Shown: positions 9,266-17,026, counted from the first letter of the stretch. The stretch is 64,000 nt of DNA from Ewingella americana ATCC 33852 (GCF_000735345.1 NZ_JMPJ01000076.1:81077-145076); one strand, 5' to 3'. Made by a program: numbers and translations. Notes: generated from the sequence alone by a model not told the origin.

Positions 9266-9799
9266 ATGGATAAACTGACTGCTATCGCCAAGCTCGACGA
9301 GTTCAGCCGCAATGGGCGTTATGTCTTCCAGTTGCGTGACTTCGAAAAAATCTTCCCAGAAGAATCCCCCCGAGCCTTAAAGGAATCAATCAAACGTCTG
9401 GTCGATAAACAGATCCTTACTCGCGCAGTTAAGGGGGTATATGTTTATGAGCGTGGCGCGAAAGACAGCTATATCCTCGAGCACATTGTTAAGGCCATGC
9501 GACGCGGCGAGTACAGCTATGTGAGTCTTGAATCTGCGCTTTCGCAATATGGCGTTATTTCACAGATTCCGATGGGGCGTTTAACGGCCATGACCACGGG
9601 ACGTTCTGGCGAGTATGAAACGCCGTGGGGCGTCATTGAGTTGACGCATACAGAGCGCTCGGTGAACGACATCCTGTCCGGCACGGTAGAGACAAAATCC
9701 CCAATCAAATTTGCCAAGAAAGAGACAGCTGTACGGGACTTACTGCGTGTGGGAAGGAATACACACTTAATGGATACCACGGAGAGGGAATATGGCTAA
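9266..9799 (+). CDS. abiEi: AbiEi-type antitoxin (type IV TA)
   Basis: 177-residue AbiEi-family antitoxin. The N-terminal winged-helix region (residues ~1-70, with the FEKIFPEESPRALKESIKRL pattern) binds DNA in studied homologues; the C-terminal part (80-177) is the antitoxin domain. In characterised systems AbiEi counters the AbiEii nucleotidyltransferase toxin without direct binding and represses the operon; AbiE systems abort phage infection. The gene begins 13 bp after the second operator repeat and overlaps the next reading frame by 8 bp. It looks intact although its toxin is truncated, so it may now be an orphan repressor. Confidence 0.85.
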   Translation: MDKLTAIAKLDEFSRNGRYVFQLRDFEKIFPEESPRALKESIKRLVDKQILTRAVKGVYVYERGAKDSYILEHIVKAMRRGEYSYVSLESALSQYGVISQIPMGRLTAMTTGRSGEYETPWGVIELTHTERSVNDILSGTVETKSPIKFAKKETAVRDLLRVGRNTHLMDTTEREYG

Positions 9800-10109
9800 G
9801 CGCATAGATTTTGACTTTTTGGTCGCTGGGATAATTCAACAAGAAGGGCTAGCTGCTCTTCGGCCTGTTGTTGAAAAAGAACTGCTGCATTATGACATCC
9901 TTTTTTGCTTGTCAGAGGCAGGGTTACTCAAAAGGTTAACCACTACAATTCAGGGCGGCTACGCCGCGTCGCCGGCGACGTTAAGACTCGGCGTTCTCTC
10001 TGCCCATGTCTGTCGCCTCCATGCCGCCACGCGGCATAAGAAAATCCATTGGCTTAAAGTTTGTCCTAATAGCTGGCAGTCCCTAAAATATAAATTAGTT
10101 TTGTGTTAA
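9792..10109 (+). pseudogene. truncated AbiEii toxin
   Basis: The first ~56 residues match the start of AbiEii toxins (KRIDFDFLVAGIIQQEGLAA, then a helix, then TIQGG at the position of the usual FxGGT nucleotidyltransferase motif). After GG the reading frame turns into GC-rich, unrelated sequence and ends at 105 residues, against about 300 for the family. The catalytic Asp motif and the rest of the toxin are missing, so it should be inactive. The break lies near 9960, where composition changes sharply. The start overlaps the antitoxin gene by 8 bp, as expected for the operon. Confidence 0.75.
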
Positions 10110-10130
10110 GCAGTGATAACACAGAGTTAT

Positions 10131-10235
10131 ATGGAAATTGGGCGACGTGTTGGCCGGAAATATGGCTGTGAATTGCCAATCTTAGGCTGTAGTGAAATTT
10201 CGACGCCGAATCACTCAGATCTAAATTTGAACTGA
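10131..10235 (+). other. short coding-like fragment, unrecognised
   Basis: A 34-codon frame beginning ATGGAAATTGGGCGACG and reading EIGRRVGRKYGCELPILG ends in TGA 37 bp before the next gene. Its residue mix looks protein-like, but there is no obvious ribosome-binding site. It may be the tail of a lost gene. I do not recognise it. Confidence 0.2.
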
Positions 10236-10272
10236 AAAACTAAGCTTCTGCTTACCCAAAAGGATAAAGGGA

Positions 10273-10914
10273 ATGAACGCTACTATGCTGGCCCGGTCGG
10301 TAATGTCGGGCGTTATATCGGTGCCCATGGATTTTTATCTGGGCCTTGAACGCACTTTTCAGGATCTGGATCTTTCGGATGGTGGTCGCCGGATACAGAA
10401 TCGCAATATGCAGGACGATATTCGCGTCGGACGGGCTATCAGCAAAGCTTTCAGAGACAGAAATGAAATAACCAAAATCGCAAAAATCATTATTGATGAC
10501 TCGCTCAAAAATTTGCCGGAGCCAGTGTTACAGAAGTTATACGACAAACTGATCGGCGGTGCCACATCGATGACCAGCCGAACATCAACCCAGCTTGCGC
10601 TGTCTTCATATCTGGGATCAAAGGTGGTCAGTGGAGTGATGCTGTCTTTTATTTCCCGGATTGCCTTGCGTGGGTTAACCGGAGTCATGACCGGCGGCGT
10701 GGTGGCTCAAGGGGTGATCTCGCGCGCTTGTGAAGCATCAAGGCGTTTGCAGTTGCAAAACCCTCAGTTATGGCAAAAACTCAGACTGAATGATTACGAC
10801 ATGCTTTACTTTTTCTTTGAAGAGCCGCTTCAAAACTTTATCCAAATGGGGGAAACGTTGCGCAAAAATCCCTCTGCTTCACAGGAGTTCATCAATGCTA
10901 TCGAAAATTATTAG
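10273..10914 (+). CDS. hypothetical protein with hydrophobic glycine-rich core
   Basis: 213 residues; I do not recognise the family. A charged, helical N-terminal half (FYLGLERTFQDLDLSDGGRR; many Arg/Asp/Lys) is followed by a hydrophobic Gly/Val/Ser-rich stretch at about residues 100-155 (LSSYLGSKVVSGVMLSFISR and GLTGVMTGGVVAQGV) that could insert in or contact a membrane, then a polar C-terminus. It has a clear ribosome-binding site (AAAGGGA). The next gene, a small membrane protein, starts inside its 3' end (20-bp overlap), so the two are probably made together. Its place beside a TA locus and IS remnants suggests an acquired effector/immunity or defence-type pair, but nothing in the sequence proves it. 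Confidence 0.6.
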   Translation: MNATMLARSVMSGVISVPMDFYLGLERTFQDLDLSDGGRRIQNRNMQDDIRVGRAISKAFRDRNEITKIAKIIIDDSLKNLPEPVLQKLYDKLIGGATSMTSRTSTQLALSSYLGSKVVSGVMLSFISRIALRGLTGVMTGGVVAQGVISRACEASRRLQLQNPQLWQKLRLNDYDMLYFFFEEPLQNFIQMGETLRKNPSASQEFINAIENY

Positions 10915-11104
10915 GCTGGTTCGAAAGCTGATAGCTGAAGTATCAGGCGGGCTTGTGCTCATGGCCGTTGTTATAGGGATTTTTCTGGCCGCTACGCTTA
11001 ATGAAGGAGCTATGCGCATCATTGCCCCGTTACTGGTACTAATCGCCGGATTGGTGGTTTACGGACTTACTTACCTTATAGCTGCAAAGGCCGATCGGCG
11101 ATAA
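10895..11104 (+). CDS. small membrane protein, two spans
   Basis: 69 residues starting at ATG 10895, chosen because ACAGGAG lies 7 nt upstream; an upstream in-frame start would lie in the preceding gene without a site. Two hydrophobic segments (about residues 16-33 and 40-60, GGLVLMAVVIGIFLAATL and LLVLIAGLVVYGLTYLIA) flank a short loop, with basic residues at both ends. It overlaps the preceding gene by 20 bp, implying coupled translation. Its topology is like the small two-span protein at 11258, and both may partner the 10273 product. Function unknown. Confidence 0.6.
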   Translation: MLSKIIRLVRKLIAEVSGGLVLMAVVIGIFLAATLNEGAMRIIAPLLVLIAGLVVYGLTYLIAAKADRR

Positions 11105-11257
11105 TCTAATGCCGCTAAAAAATTCTTAACGTGGACTGACATTGTTTCTTAATTTTAGAAACCGCCCTCAATCATTTTATTGAAGCGTTTAATTTTCGCA
11201 CAATACAGGGACAACCGACTTTTGAACGGATACTTAAGATAGTCGAGAGTTAAATTA

Positions 11258-11476
11258 ATGCGAAGAGATGAACCTCAAAAATTGAGCCTGTGGCGGCGAG
11301 TGTTTCACACTATTCTTGAGACCGGCGTTTCATTGTTGGGTGGTTTGCTTGTCGTCGTCTGCTGCTATTGGTTTTTCCATTATGAAACATGGCACGAGCG
11401 GTTTATTGCCATCGGATTATCAATTTTAGTCGTCTATATAGCGGTTAAGTTACTGCCAAATCGGCCAGAAGAATAG
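11258..11476 (+). CDS. small membrane protein, two spans
   Basis: 72 residues with two predicted spans (about 20-42 and 48-66: VSLLGGLLVVVCCYWFF and FIAIGLSILVVYIAVKLL) and a basic N-terminus. Not recognised. It follows the 69-residue membrane gene by 154 bp and resembles it in size and topology (MRRxxP...LWRR start, two spans, charged tail), so the two may be distant paralogues such as immunity proteins. The upstream gap is AT-rich and could hold a separate promoter. Confidence 0.5.
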   Translation: MRRDEPQKLSLWRRVFHTILETGVSLLGGLLVVVCCYWFFHYETWHERFIAIGLSILVVYIAVKLLPNRPEE

Positions 11477-11493
11477 TTCTGGCCACCCAAAGG

Positions 11494-11751
11494 TCAGTCA
11501 CGCGCATATTCAACATAGCTGCCGTCTGCACGCTGTAACAGCGTGCTTTCACCGGAATGCACCACGGTCCAACGTTCACTTACAGAGCCGCTTGCTAACC
11601 CCACCTGAACCTGTACGGCCTTGGTGTCAGGTTTAATGACGATGCATGAGCGAGACGTTTGACCTTCTGTATCCCCAAGGCTGACGACATCTTTGGCTTT
11701 CAGCTGACAATCATCCGAGCCGGATAACGCTGGGCGTTCTTCTTGTCCTGA
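11494..11751 (-). pseudogene. 5'-truncated gene remnant, unrecognised
   Basis: An 86-codon open frame on the minus strand without a start codon, bounded upstream by a stop. It reads like a real protein: GSDDCQLKAKDVVSLGDTEG, then VQVQVGLASGSVSERWTVVH, then a Tyr/Arg-rich end. Two cysteines and the beta-rich pattern suggest a secreted or periplasmic domain. The 5' part is missing toward the IS3 remnant at 11859, so insertion or deletion at that element probably removed it. Confidence 0.45.
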
Positions 11752-11858
11752 TTACTCTGAGGCCGCTGACATTTCACAGGTTGAGGTTTATACGAAAATA
11801 CCCCCCTTACACAATAAAATTTATGATGAATCAATCGAATCACCTTCTTGAGGTAAGG

Positions 11859-12161
11859 TCATCGTGCCGGTATAGCAACGTGTTCATGACCGCCATGCTT
11901 ATACTGGTGAATCGTTTGCTGGCAACTGACCAGCCCCAGTTCTTTCATGAGCCTGCCAGCAAGCCAGCGCCCCATCTGGTAGCCTCTCTGCGTTGCCATT
12001 GTGGCGATGCTTCTTGCTCCGGCCGAACCGTGGCTGATGCCATGCAGCTCAAGTACCTGACTTCGTAACGCAGCCCGTCTGCCGTCTGGTTTTTCAGGAC
12101 GGTTTTTCCAGTGTTTATAGCTGCTGCGATGAACCCCAAACACATGGCAGAGGGTGGCCAC
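11859..12161 (-). pseudogene. IS3-family OrfB, N-terminal fragment
   Basis: Matches the N-terminal region of IS3-family OrfB transposases: [15 protein letters not shown], ...[20 protein letters not shown] and [13 protein letters not shown]. It stops after [10 protein letters not shown], where the full protein continues into the DDE catalytic core. Homology extends upstream in frame to about 12200 ([20 protein letters not shown]), so the true start lies before the ATG-like GTG at 12161. The OrfB frame differs from that expected after frameshifting out of orfA, another sign of decay. Confidence 0.7.
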
Positions 12162-12216
12162 AGGATAACGCGCTCTGAGTTTCCCGATTATCGAGAACTG
12201 TTCAGGGAGTCTGACA

Positions 12217-12525
12217 TCAAGAGCGCGGTAGCTTTTTTAATATTTCGTTTTCCATTTCAATACTTTGTAGATTTTTCTTCAGCTCACGTATTTCGATTTG
12301 TTCCGGTGTAATCGGAGAGGATTTTGGTGTTTTGCCCTGACGCTCTTCACGCAGTTGCTTGACCCATTTTGTCATCGTGGAAAGACCGACATCCATAGCC
12401 TTTGCGGCATCAGAGACGGTGTAGTTTTGATCGACAACCAACTGAGCGGACTCGCGTTTGAATTCAGGACTAAAATTTCTTCTTTTTATTGGAGCACCTG
12501 TGTTGTTCTGAGGTGAGCATATCAC
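12217..12525 (-). CDS. IS3-family OrfA (HTH)
   Basis: 102-residue OrfA with the usual helix-turn-helix ([40 protein letters not shown]) and a leucine-zipper-like C-terminus ([20 protein letters not shown]). An A-rich run (AAAAAAG) at the end is where IS3 elements normally shift frame into OrfB. The start is GTG at 12525; homology proper begins at KRRNF. It may still be translated but has no partner transposase in the window. Confidence 0.7.
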   Translation of the reverse strand: MICSPQNNTGAPIKRRNFSPEFKRESAQLVVDQNYTVSDAAKAMDVGLSTMTKWVKQLREERQGKTPKSSPITPEQIEIRELKKNLQSIEMENEILKKLPRS

Positions 12526-12538
12526 CTCTGTTCAGGTG

Positions 12539-12607
12539 GCCAAATTCAGTAAACCACTACAGTTCCTGTACCGCACCAAGCTGGCACAGCATGAAAAGGG
12601 ATTATGA
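12539..12607 (+). pseudogene. 3' gene tail, unrecognised
   Basis: A 22-codon in-frame tail (AKFSKPLQFLYRTKLAQHEK...) ending in TGA directly abuts the right end of the IS3 remnant. It looks like the last part of a plus-strand gene whose 5' part was lost with the insertion. Too short to identify. Confidence 0.25.
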
Positions 12608-12639
12608 TTGAGCGCCAAGATGTGATTGACTGACTTGCA

Positions 12640-12687
12640 TTAAGTCTACAAGAAGGACGCATTTTTAAGTCCTTCCTGTAGAGATAA
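12640..12687 (+). promoter_or_regulatory. orphan AbiE-type operator
   Basis: A 48-bp block matching the abiE IR2 region (9213-9260) at 41 of 48 positions, including an identical CATTTTTAAGTC spacer/arm and TGTAGAGATAA tail. Its arms TACAAGAAGGAC / GTCCTTCCTGTA are inverted with one mismatch. Most differences come in pairs that keep the dyad. No abiE gene follows; the downstream DNA runs into the 3' end of a minus-strand ABC-F gene. Confidence 0.6.
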
Positions 12688-12715
12688 CTTTCTCCTTATC
12701 CCCATCCCGAAGTCA

Positions 12716-12733
12716 GGCCGCATCCCTGCGGCC
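12716..12733 (-). terminator. weak hairpin 3' of the ABC-F gene
   Basis: GGCCGCA / TGCGGCC stem (7 bp, 4-nt loop) just past the stop of the minus-strand ABC-F gene. There is no T-run, so it may only stabilise the 3' end. Confidence 0.35.
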
Positions 12734-12739
12734 CTCCGT

Positions 12740-14476
12740 TTACGCCAAATCTAACAACTGATTTAACTGCTCGATTTGCTGTTGCCATTCCCGCTGTAGG
12801 GCGGGTTTTTGATGCTTGGGTTTGCGGGCCAAATCCTCGGCCAGCTTGGTTTCGAGTTCGACTAGGGTTGCAAGCAGGCGCTCTTCCTCGCTGTCTGGTT
12901 TGAGAGGCGTCGCCTCTGGTTTTTCATCATCACTCGCACTTGTCACTGGCACCGGCTTGTCCGCCAAGATGGCGTAGACAGGGGCCAGATCGTGCCACTC
13001 CTCTAAACGCTGCTGGTGAATAAGCCAGAAACGGTTGCAGCTCTGCTCAATCAAGGTGCGGTCGTGGGAAACCAGTAGCACCGCGCCCTCGAAGGTTTTC
13101 AGCGTTTCGGCTAGCTCCTCTTTGCCTTCCATATCCAGATGGTTGGTCGGCTCATCGAGCAATAGCAGCGAGTAGTTTGCCAGCGTCAGGCCGATAAACA
13201 GCAGGCGCGAACGCTCGCCGCCGCTGAGGGTGCTGACCTTTTGCTGGTGGCGAAGATAGGGGAAACCCGCACCAATCAGCGCCATTTTTCGCTGGTCCTC
13301 GGTCAGAGGGGCGAAAGGAGCCAGCGCGTCGCTCAGCGAGTCATCGTCACGCAGCTGGTGCAGGCTCTGGTCGTAATAACCCATCTGCACCTTAGGGTGG
13401 AAAACCATCCCCGGCTGCGGGTTTTCGGGCTGTTCGAAGGCGTGCCACAGACTGCGGAGCAGGGAGGATTTTCCGCAACCGTTGCGGCCCACCAGCGCCA
13501 CGCGATCGCCACTTTTTACGCGGATTTCGTCCAGCTCGAACAGCACCGGTGCAGCTTGGTCTGGGCGAACTTTCAGGTCTGTTAGCGCCAAAACCCGGTC
13601 GGCGGGCAGGGCTTCACCCGTCAACTTCAACTGCCACTGGTTGCCAGCGGTGAGCTGAGTCTGATCATCCTTCATCCGATCGACCTGCTTCTCCATTTGC
13701 TTAGCCTTGCGCGCCAGCTTCTCGTTGTCATACACGCTGCCCCAGATGGCTAACCGTTTGGCGCTTTTCGCCACGCGGTCAATCTCCTTCTGTTCGGCCT
13801 GATGGCGATGAGCATCGGCGGCGTCTTTCTCTTCAAGGGCCTGACGTGCCTGAGTGCAAGGTAAACGTATGAATTGCAGAGTTTTGTCGCGCAGGATCCA
13901 GGTGCAGTTAGTGACGCTGTCCAGCAGGCTGCGGTCGTGGGAAACCAGCACAAAGCTGCCGCCCCAGTTTTGCAGAAACTGCTCGAGCCACAGCAGCGTG
14001 GGCAGGTCCAAGTGGTTGCTCGGCTCATCCAGCAGCAGTAAATCCGGCTGGCGGATCAGCGCGCGGGCCAGCATCAGGCGAGTATGCTGCCCGCCGCTGA
14101 GGGTTCCCGCCGTCAGCTCCCACGCCGATTCATCAAAGCCCAGCGTGGCGAGCAGCACTTCGGCTTGCCAACGTTCGGGCTGATGCAGGCTGTCCGGCAA
14201 ATGGTTAAGTACCGCGTCAAGCAAGGTGGAGTGCTGCAAGATGGCGGGCAAGTGCTGCTCGACGGTGGCCATCAAACAGTGACTGGCAAGGGTGATGCTG
14301 CCGGAGCTGGCGGAAAGTGCGCCGCTGAGGAGCTTCAGTAGGGTGCTTTTGCCGCAGCCGTTGTGTCCAATCAGGCCAATGCGGTCGCCTTTTTTTAGGC
14401 TAAAGGTGATCTCAGCCAGCAATGGGCCGAAGGAGTTGTCGTAGCCGACAGATTGTGCGGAAAGTAGTGTGCTCAT
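12740..14476 (-). CDS. ABC-F family ATPase
   Basis: 578-residue ABC-F protein: two ATPase domains and no membrane span. The first has Walker A GHNGCGKST (~37-45), signature LSGGQ (~126-130) and Walker B LLLLDEPSNHLD (~147-158). A charged, helical linker (~200-285, with EKLARKAKQMEKQVDRMK) follows, then a second set (GRNGCGKSS ~329, LSGGE ~417, LLLLDEPTNHLD ~438) and a charged C-terminal coiled-coil tail (~500-578). ABC-F proteins act on ribosomes, either in translation quality control or in protection from antibiotics. A long leader with an upstream ORF precedes it (14477-14700), the arrangement seen for ribosome-controlled, drug-inducible members. Not confidently one of the four E. coli housekeeping ABC-Fs. 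Confidence 0.88.
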   Translation of the reverse strand: MSTLLSAQSVGYDNSFGPLLAEITFSLKKGDRIGLIGHNGCGKSTLLKLLSGALSASSGSITLASHCLMATVEQHLPAILQHSTLLDAVLNHLPDSLHQPERWQAEVLLATLGFDESAWELTAGTLSGGQHTRLMLARALIRQPDLLLLDEPSNHLDLPTLLWLEQFLQNWGGSFVLVSHDRSLLDSVTNCTWILRDKTLQFIRLPCTQARQALEEKDAADAHRHQAEQKEIDRVAKSAKRLAIWGSVYDNEKLARKAKQMEKQVDRMKDDQTQLTAGNQWQLKLTGEALPADRVLALTDLKVRPDQAAPVLFELDEIRVKSGDRVALVGRNGCGKSSLLRSLWHAFEQPENPQPGMVFHPKVQMGYYDQSLHQLRDDDSLSDALAPFAPLTEDQRKMALIGAGFPYLRHQQKVSTLSGGERSRLLFIGLTLANYSLLLLDEPTNHLDMEGKEELAETLKTFEGAVLLVSHDRTLIEQSCNRFWLIHQQRLEEWHDLAPVYAILADKPVPVTSASDDEKPEATPLKPDSEEERLLATLVELETKLAEDLARKPKHQKPALQREWQQQIEQLNQLLDLA

Positions 14477-14495
14477 GATGCTTACTCAGATTTTT

Positions 14496-14620
14496 AGGCA
14501 TAGAGATGCCTATCGTCAAAAATCGCTGACGATAACCGGTAAGCCGGAGGGAAGTTCTCAGGTTGTTAGTTAGCTTCGCTCAAGCAGGTTATCGCAGCAC
14601 GATACCGGTAACGCTTGAGC
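14496..14620 (-). promoter_or_regulatory. structured leader / attenuator of the ABC-F gene
   Basis: Between an upstream ORF and the ABC-F start are several alternative stems: AGGCAT/ATGCCT (14496-14511), TATCGTCA/TGACGATA (14511-14534), and GCTCAAGC/GCTTGAGC (14578-14620). GGTTATCG at 14587-14594, which covers the leader stop codon, can pair either with CGATAACC (14530-14537) or nearly with CGATACC (14600-14606). Mutually exclusive folds around a leader ORF suggest control by ribosome stalling. Confidence 0.55.
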
Positions 14621-14672
14621 AGCGACGATCGCTAAGGACGAGCGAAATGAAAAACATTTCACGGGTCAGCAT
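14589..14672 (-). CDS. 27-residue leader peptide upstream of ABC-F
   Basis: A 27-codon ORF starting ATGCTGACCCGTGAAATG at 14672, preceded by a near-perfect Shine-Dalgarno AAGGAGG six nt upstream, the strongest ribosome site in the region. The peptide begins MLTREMFFISLVLSDRRC. It ends in TAA inside the GGTTATCG element that takes part in alternative pairings, 112 bp before the ABC-F start. Strong initiation on a short ORF in a folded leader is typical of drug-sensing attenuators. The inducing compound cannot be told from sequence. Confidence 0.65.
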   Translation of the reverse strand: MLTREMFFISLVLSDRRCSSVTGIVLR

Positions 14673-14712
14673 GGCAATCCTCCTTATATAACGTTGGTTT
14701 ATGAATAATCTG

Positions 14713-14718
14713 ATTATA
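14713..14718 (-). promoter_or_regulatory. -10 element for the ABC-F leader transcript
   Basis: A consensus TATAAT on the minus strand 41 bp before the leader start codon. A possible -35, TTAGAC, lies 19 bp upstream. The region also forms the 5' flank of the divergent antiporter gene. Confidence 0.5.
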
Positions 14719-14806
14719 TTGAGGAATCTGTTATTTAGTCTAACCTTTTTGTATCCCCTTCAAATTTCAAAAATTTCACTCAACCCCGCTTTTACTGGAG
14801 GAGTCC

Positions 14807-16171
14807 ATGAGTTTTCTAGGATGGACAGCGGCCGTGGGTGGACTGCTGTTGCTAATGTCATTGGCATCGGGCTGGATCCATCGCAGCCCGGTGACAACCT
14901 TTGGTCTGTACCTTGCCGCTGGCGTAGCCTGCGGCCCGTGGGTGCTGGATTTGCTGCACGTGGATATGGTGGAGCATTCAGAACTCACCGGCCGACTGAC
15001 TGAAATCGCCATGGCGGCCTCGCTATTTATCACCGGCTTGAAGCTGCGTATGCCGTTTCGTAATCACGGTTGGCGAATGGGCGTCAGGCTGGCGTTTCCC
15101 GGCATGCTGATAACCGTCGCGGGCGTGATGCTGGTGGCGCACTACCTGTTTGGCCTGTCTTGGCCGATATCGCTGGCGCTCGGGGCCATCGTCGCGCCTA
15201 CCGATCCGGTGCTGGCGAGCCTGATTTCAGTGAATAACGCCAGCGATGACGACAATCTGCGCGTCTCGTTATCCAGCGAGGCGGGCATGAATGACGGTTC
15301 AGCCCTGCCGATTTTGATGCTGGCGCTGCTGATTATGAATTCCCCCGAGCCTCTCAGCTGGCTGCAAATCGGCCACTGGGCCTTGGTGGACGTGCTGTGG
15401 GCGCTGCTCGGTGGCTTGGGCATTGGCTATCTGCTGGGGCGCTTGATTGGCCTGCTCGCCACGCGCCTGAGAAGCGTACAGGGCGACATCGCGCCGAGTG
15501 ACTTTATCGCGCTCTCATTGATTGCCCTGAGCTATGCGGCAGCACAAAGCGTCGACGCCTCGGGCTTCCTCGCGGCTTTCGCCGCCGGGGTCGGACTGCG
15601 CGCTGCCGAACTGCGCATTGTGAACCTGCATCCGCCGGAGAATATGGATGATGACCAGCGCTATCGCCCCGCCGAAGAGCTGGTCAATCCGCACATTCGC
15701 CACTCGTTCTCTGACGGCGGCCCGGCCAAGTCGGTTGGGCTGATGGTGGGCGACGCGCTCTCCTTCGGCGATACCATCGAGCGGCTGTTCGCCGCCGCCA
15801 TTATCGTGGTGCTGGGCATTACCCTTTCCCAGCATTGGGACCCGTCAGGGCTGCTGATGGCGGCGATTTTGTTTGTGGTGATCCGCCCGCTGTCGGTCTA
15901 TCTGGCGACTATCGGCAGCGGCGCGCCGCGCGCCCGGCGGCTGATGATTGGCTGGCTGGGGATCCGAGGCATCGGCAGCATTAACTACATCGCCTACGCC
16001 TACACCCACGGCATTGGCGGCGCGGAGGCGGAACGCATGGGTGATATCGCGTTTACCCTGATTGTTGCCAGCGTGCTGGTGCACGGATTGACCGTCACCC
16101 CGCTGCTGAACTGGCGTCAGGGGCGGCAGCTCGCCCGAGCCGAACGTGCTAAACAGCAGGATGAGCCATAG
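14807..16171 (+). CDS. CPA1-type cation:proton antiporter (NhaP-like)
   Basis: 454-residue integral inner-membrane protein with about 12 hydrophobic spans. The CPA1 core motifs are present: ALGAIVAPTDPVLA (~120-133) and SSEAGMNDGSALP with the transport-active ND pair near residue 162. A polar loop (~275-305, with ENMDDDQRYRPAEE) separates the core from the last spans, and the C-terminus is a short basic tail. Predicted to exchange Na+ or K+ for protons. GGAGGAG lies just upstream of the ATG. It runs divergently from the ABC-F gene and is followed by a DUF3750 lipoprotein gene after 78 bp, probably one transcript. Confidence 0.87.
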   Translation: MSFLGWTAAVGGLLLLMSLASGWIHRSPVTTFGLYLAAGVACGPWVLDLLHVDMVEHSELTGRLTEIAMAASLFITGLKLRMPFRNHGWRMGVRLAFPGMLITVAGVMLVAHYLFGLSWPISLALGAIVAPTDPVLASLISVNNASDDDNLRVSLSSEAGMNDGSALPILMLALLIMNSPEPLSWLQIGHWALVDVLWALLGGLGIGYLLGRLIGLLATRLRSVQGDIAPSDFIALSLIALSYAAAQSVDASGFLAAFAAGVGLRAAELRIVNLHPPENMDDDQRYRPAEELVNPHIRHSFSDGGPAKSVGLMVGDALSFGDTIERLFAAAIIVVLGITLSQHWDPSGLLMAAILFVVIRPLSVYLATIGSGAPRARRLMIGWLGIRGIGSINYIAYAYTHGIGGAEAERMGDIAFTLIVASVLVHGLTVTPLLNWRQGRQLARAERAKQQDEP

Positions 16172-16249
16172 CGTCGGCGGGTACATGTGATAATTTATCA
16201 GGCTGATTTTCCCGCAGGGCGCGGGCTAGCTTCCACAGGTACATAAGGC

Positions 16250-17026
16250 ATGATGGCGATTAAATGGGTTCCCCTGTGCATTGTCTGCATCCTGTTTCTG
16301 TCGTTGGGATGCAGTTACGTTAAAAGCTCGCAGAGCAAAGAGCAGCAGGCCGTGGGTGGCGATTGGTCAACCGCGCGCCGTGATTCTGCGGGTATTGCTC
16401 CCAATCCGGTAGCGCTGAAAAGTACCGCCATTGTCCAGATTTACGCCGCGCCGACCTATGGCTGGCGCGGGCTGGTGGCGGTGCATCCGTGGATCATCTA
16501 CAAACGGGCGGGAGACACCCAGTTCACCCGTTATGACGTGGTGAGCTGGGGCAGCAATAACGTGGTTCGCCGCGATTACGCTATTCCCGACGGCTACTGG
16601 TTTGGCTCAAAACCTAAGCTGCTGGCGGACCGCCGTGGCGAGCTGGCCGAAACGCTGATCCCGCAGATTGAGGCGGCGATAAAGAGCTATCCTTATCCGC
16701 ACACCTATCACGCGTGGCCGGGGCCAAACAGCAACACCTTCATGGCGCATATCGGTCGCGAAGTGCCGGGGCTTAAGCTGGATATGCCCTCTAACGCCAT
16801 CGGCAAAGACTACCGTGGGCTGACTAACCCGATAGGCTTGCCGCCGTCCGGGCGCGGCCTTCAGGTCTCGGTGCTCGGCGTTCTCGGCTTTACGCTGGGT
16901 GTCGAAGAGGGGGTTGAAGTCAACCTGCTGGGGCTGAACCTCGGCGTAGACATCAAATCTCCGGCGCTGCGCCTGCCGTTTGTCGGACGGGTTGGCTTTG
17001 ATAACCCCGGCGCCGCCGAGCTGTAA
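16250..17026 (+). CDS. DUF3750 family lipoprotein
   Basis: 258 residues. A short hydrophobic leader ends in LSLGC (Cys near residue 21), a lipobox, so it is likely a lipoprotein exported by Sec. The body carries the DUF3750 pattern: GWRGLVAVHPWIIYKR, a VVSWG..NVVRRDY stretch, a YPYPHTYHAWPGPNSNTF core and a glycine-rich end. No catalytic function is known for the family. ATGATG offers two starts two residues apart. It follows the antiporter by 78 bp and ends before a terminator-like hairpin. Confidence 0.8.
   Translation: MMAIKWVPLCIVCILFLSLGCSYVKSSQSKEQQAVGGDWSTARRDSAGIAPNPVALKSTAIVQIYAAPTYGWRGLVAVHPWIIYKRAGDTQFTRYDVVSWGSNNVVRRDYAIPDGYWFGSKPKLLADRRGELAETLIPQIEAAIKSYPYPHTYHAWPGPNSNTFMAHIGREVPGLKLDMPSNAIGKDYRGLTNPIGLPPSGRGLQVSVLGVLGFTLGVEEGVEVNLLGLNLGVDIKSPALRLPFVGRVGFDNPGAAEL

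Larger units (their letters stand above)
11859..12535 (-). mobile_element. truncated IS3-family insertion sequence
   Basis: Contains an IS3-type orfA and the first ~100 codons of orfB, but lacks the DDE catalytic domain and the left end. The right end lies near 12535, where minus-strand sequence begins CCTGAACAGAGGTGATATGC; the left boundary near 11859 is abrupt. No target-site duplication could be found because one end is gone. It cannot transpose by itself. Confidence 0.75.
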
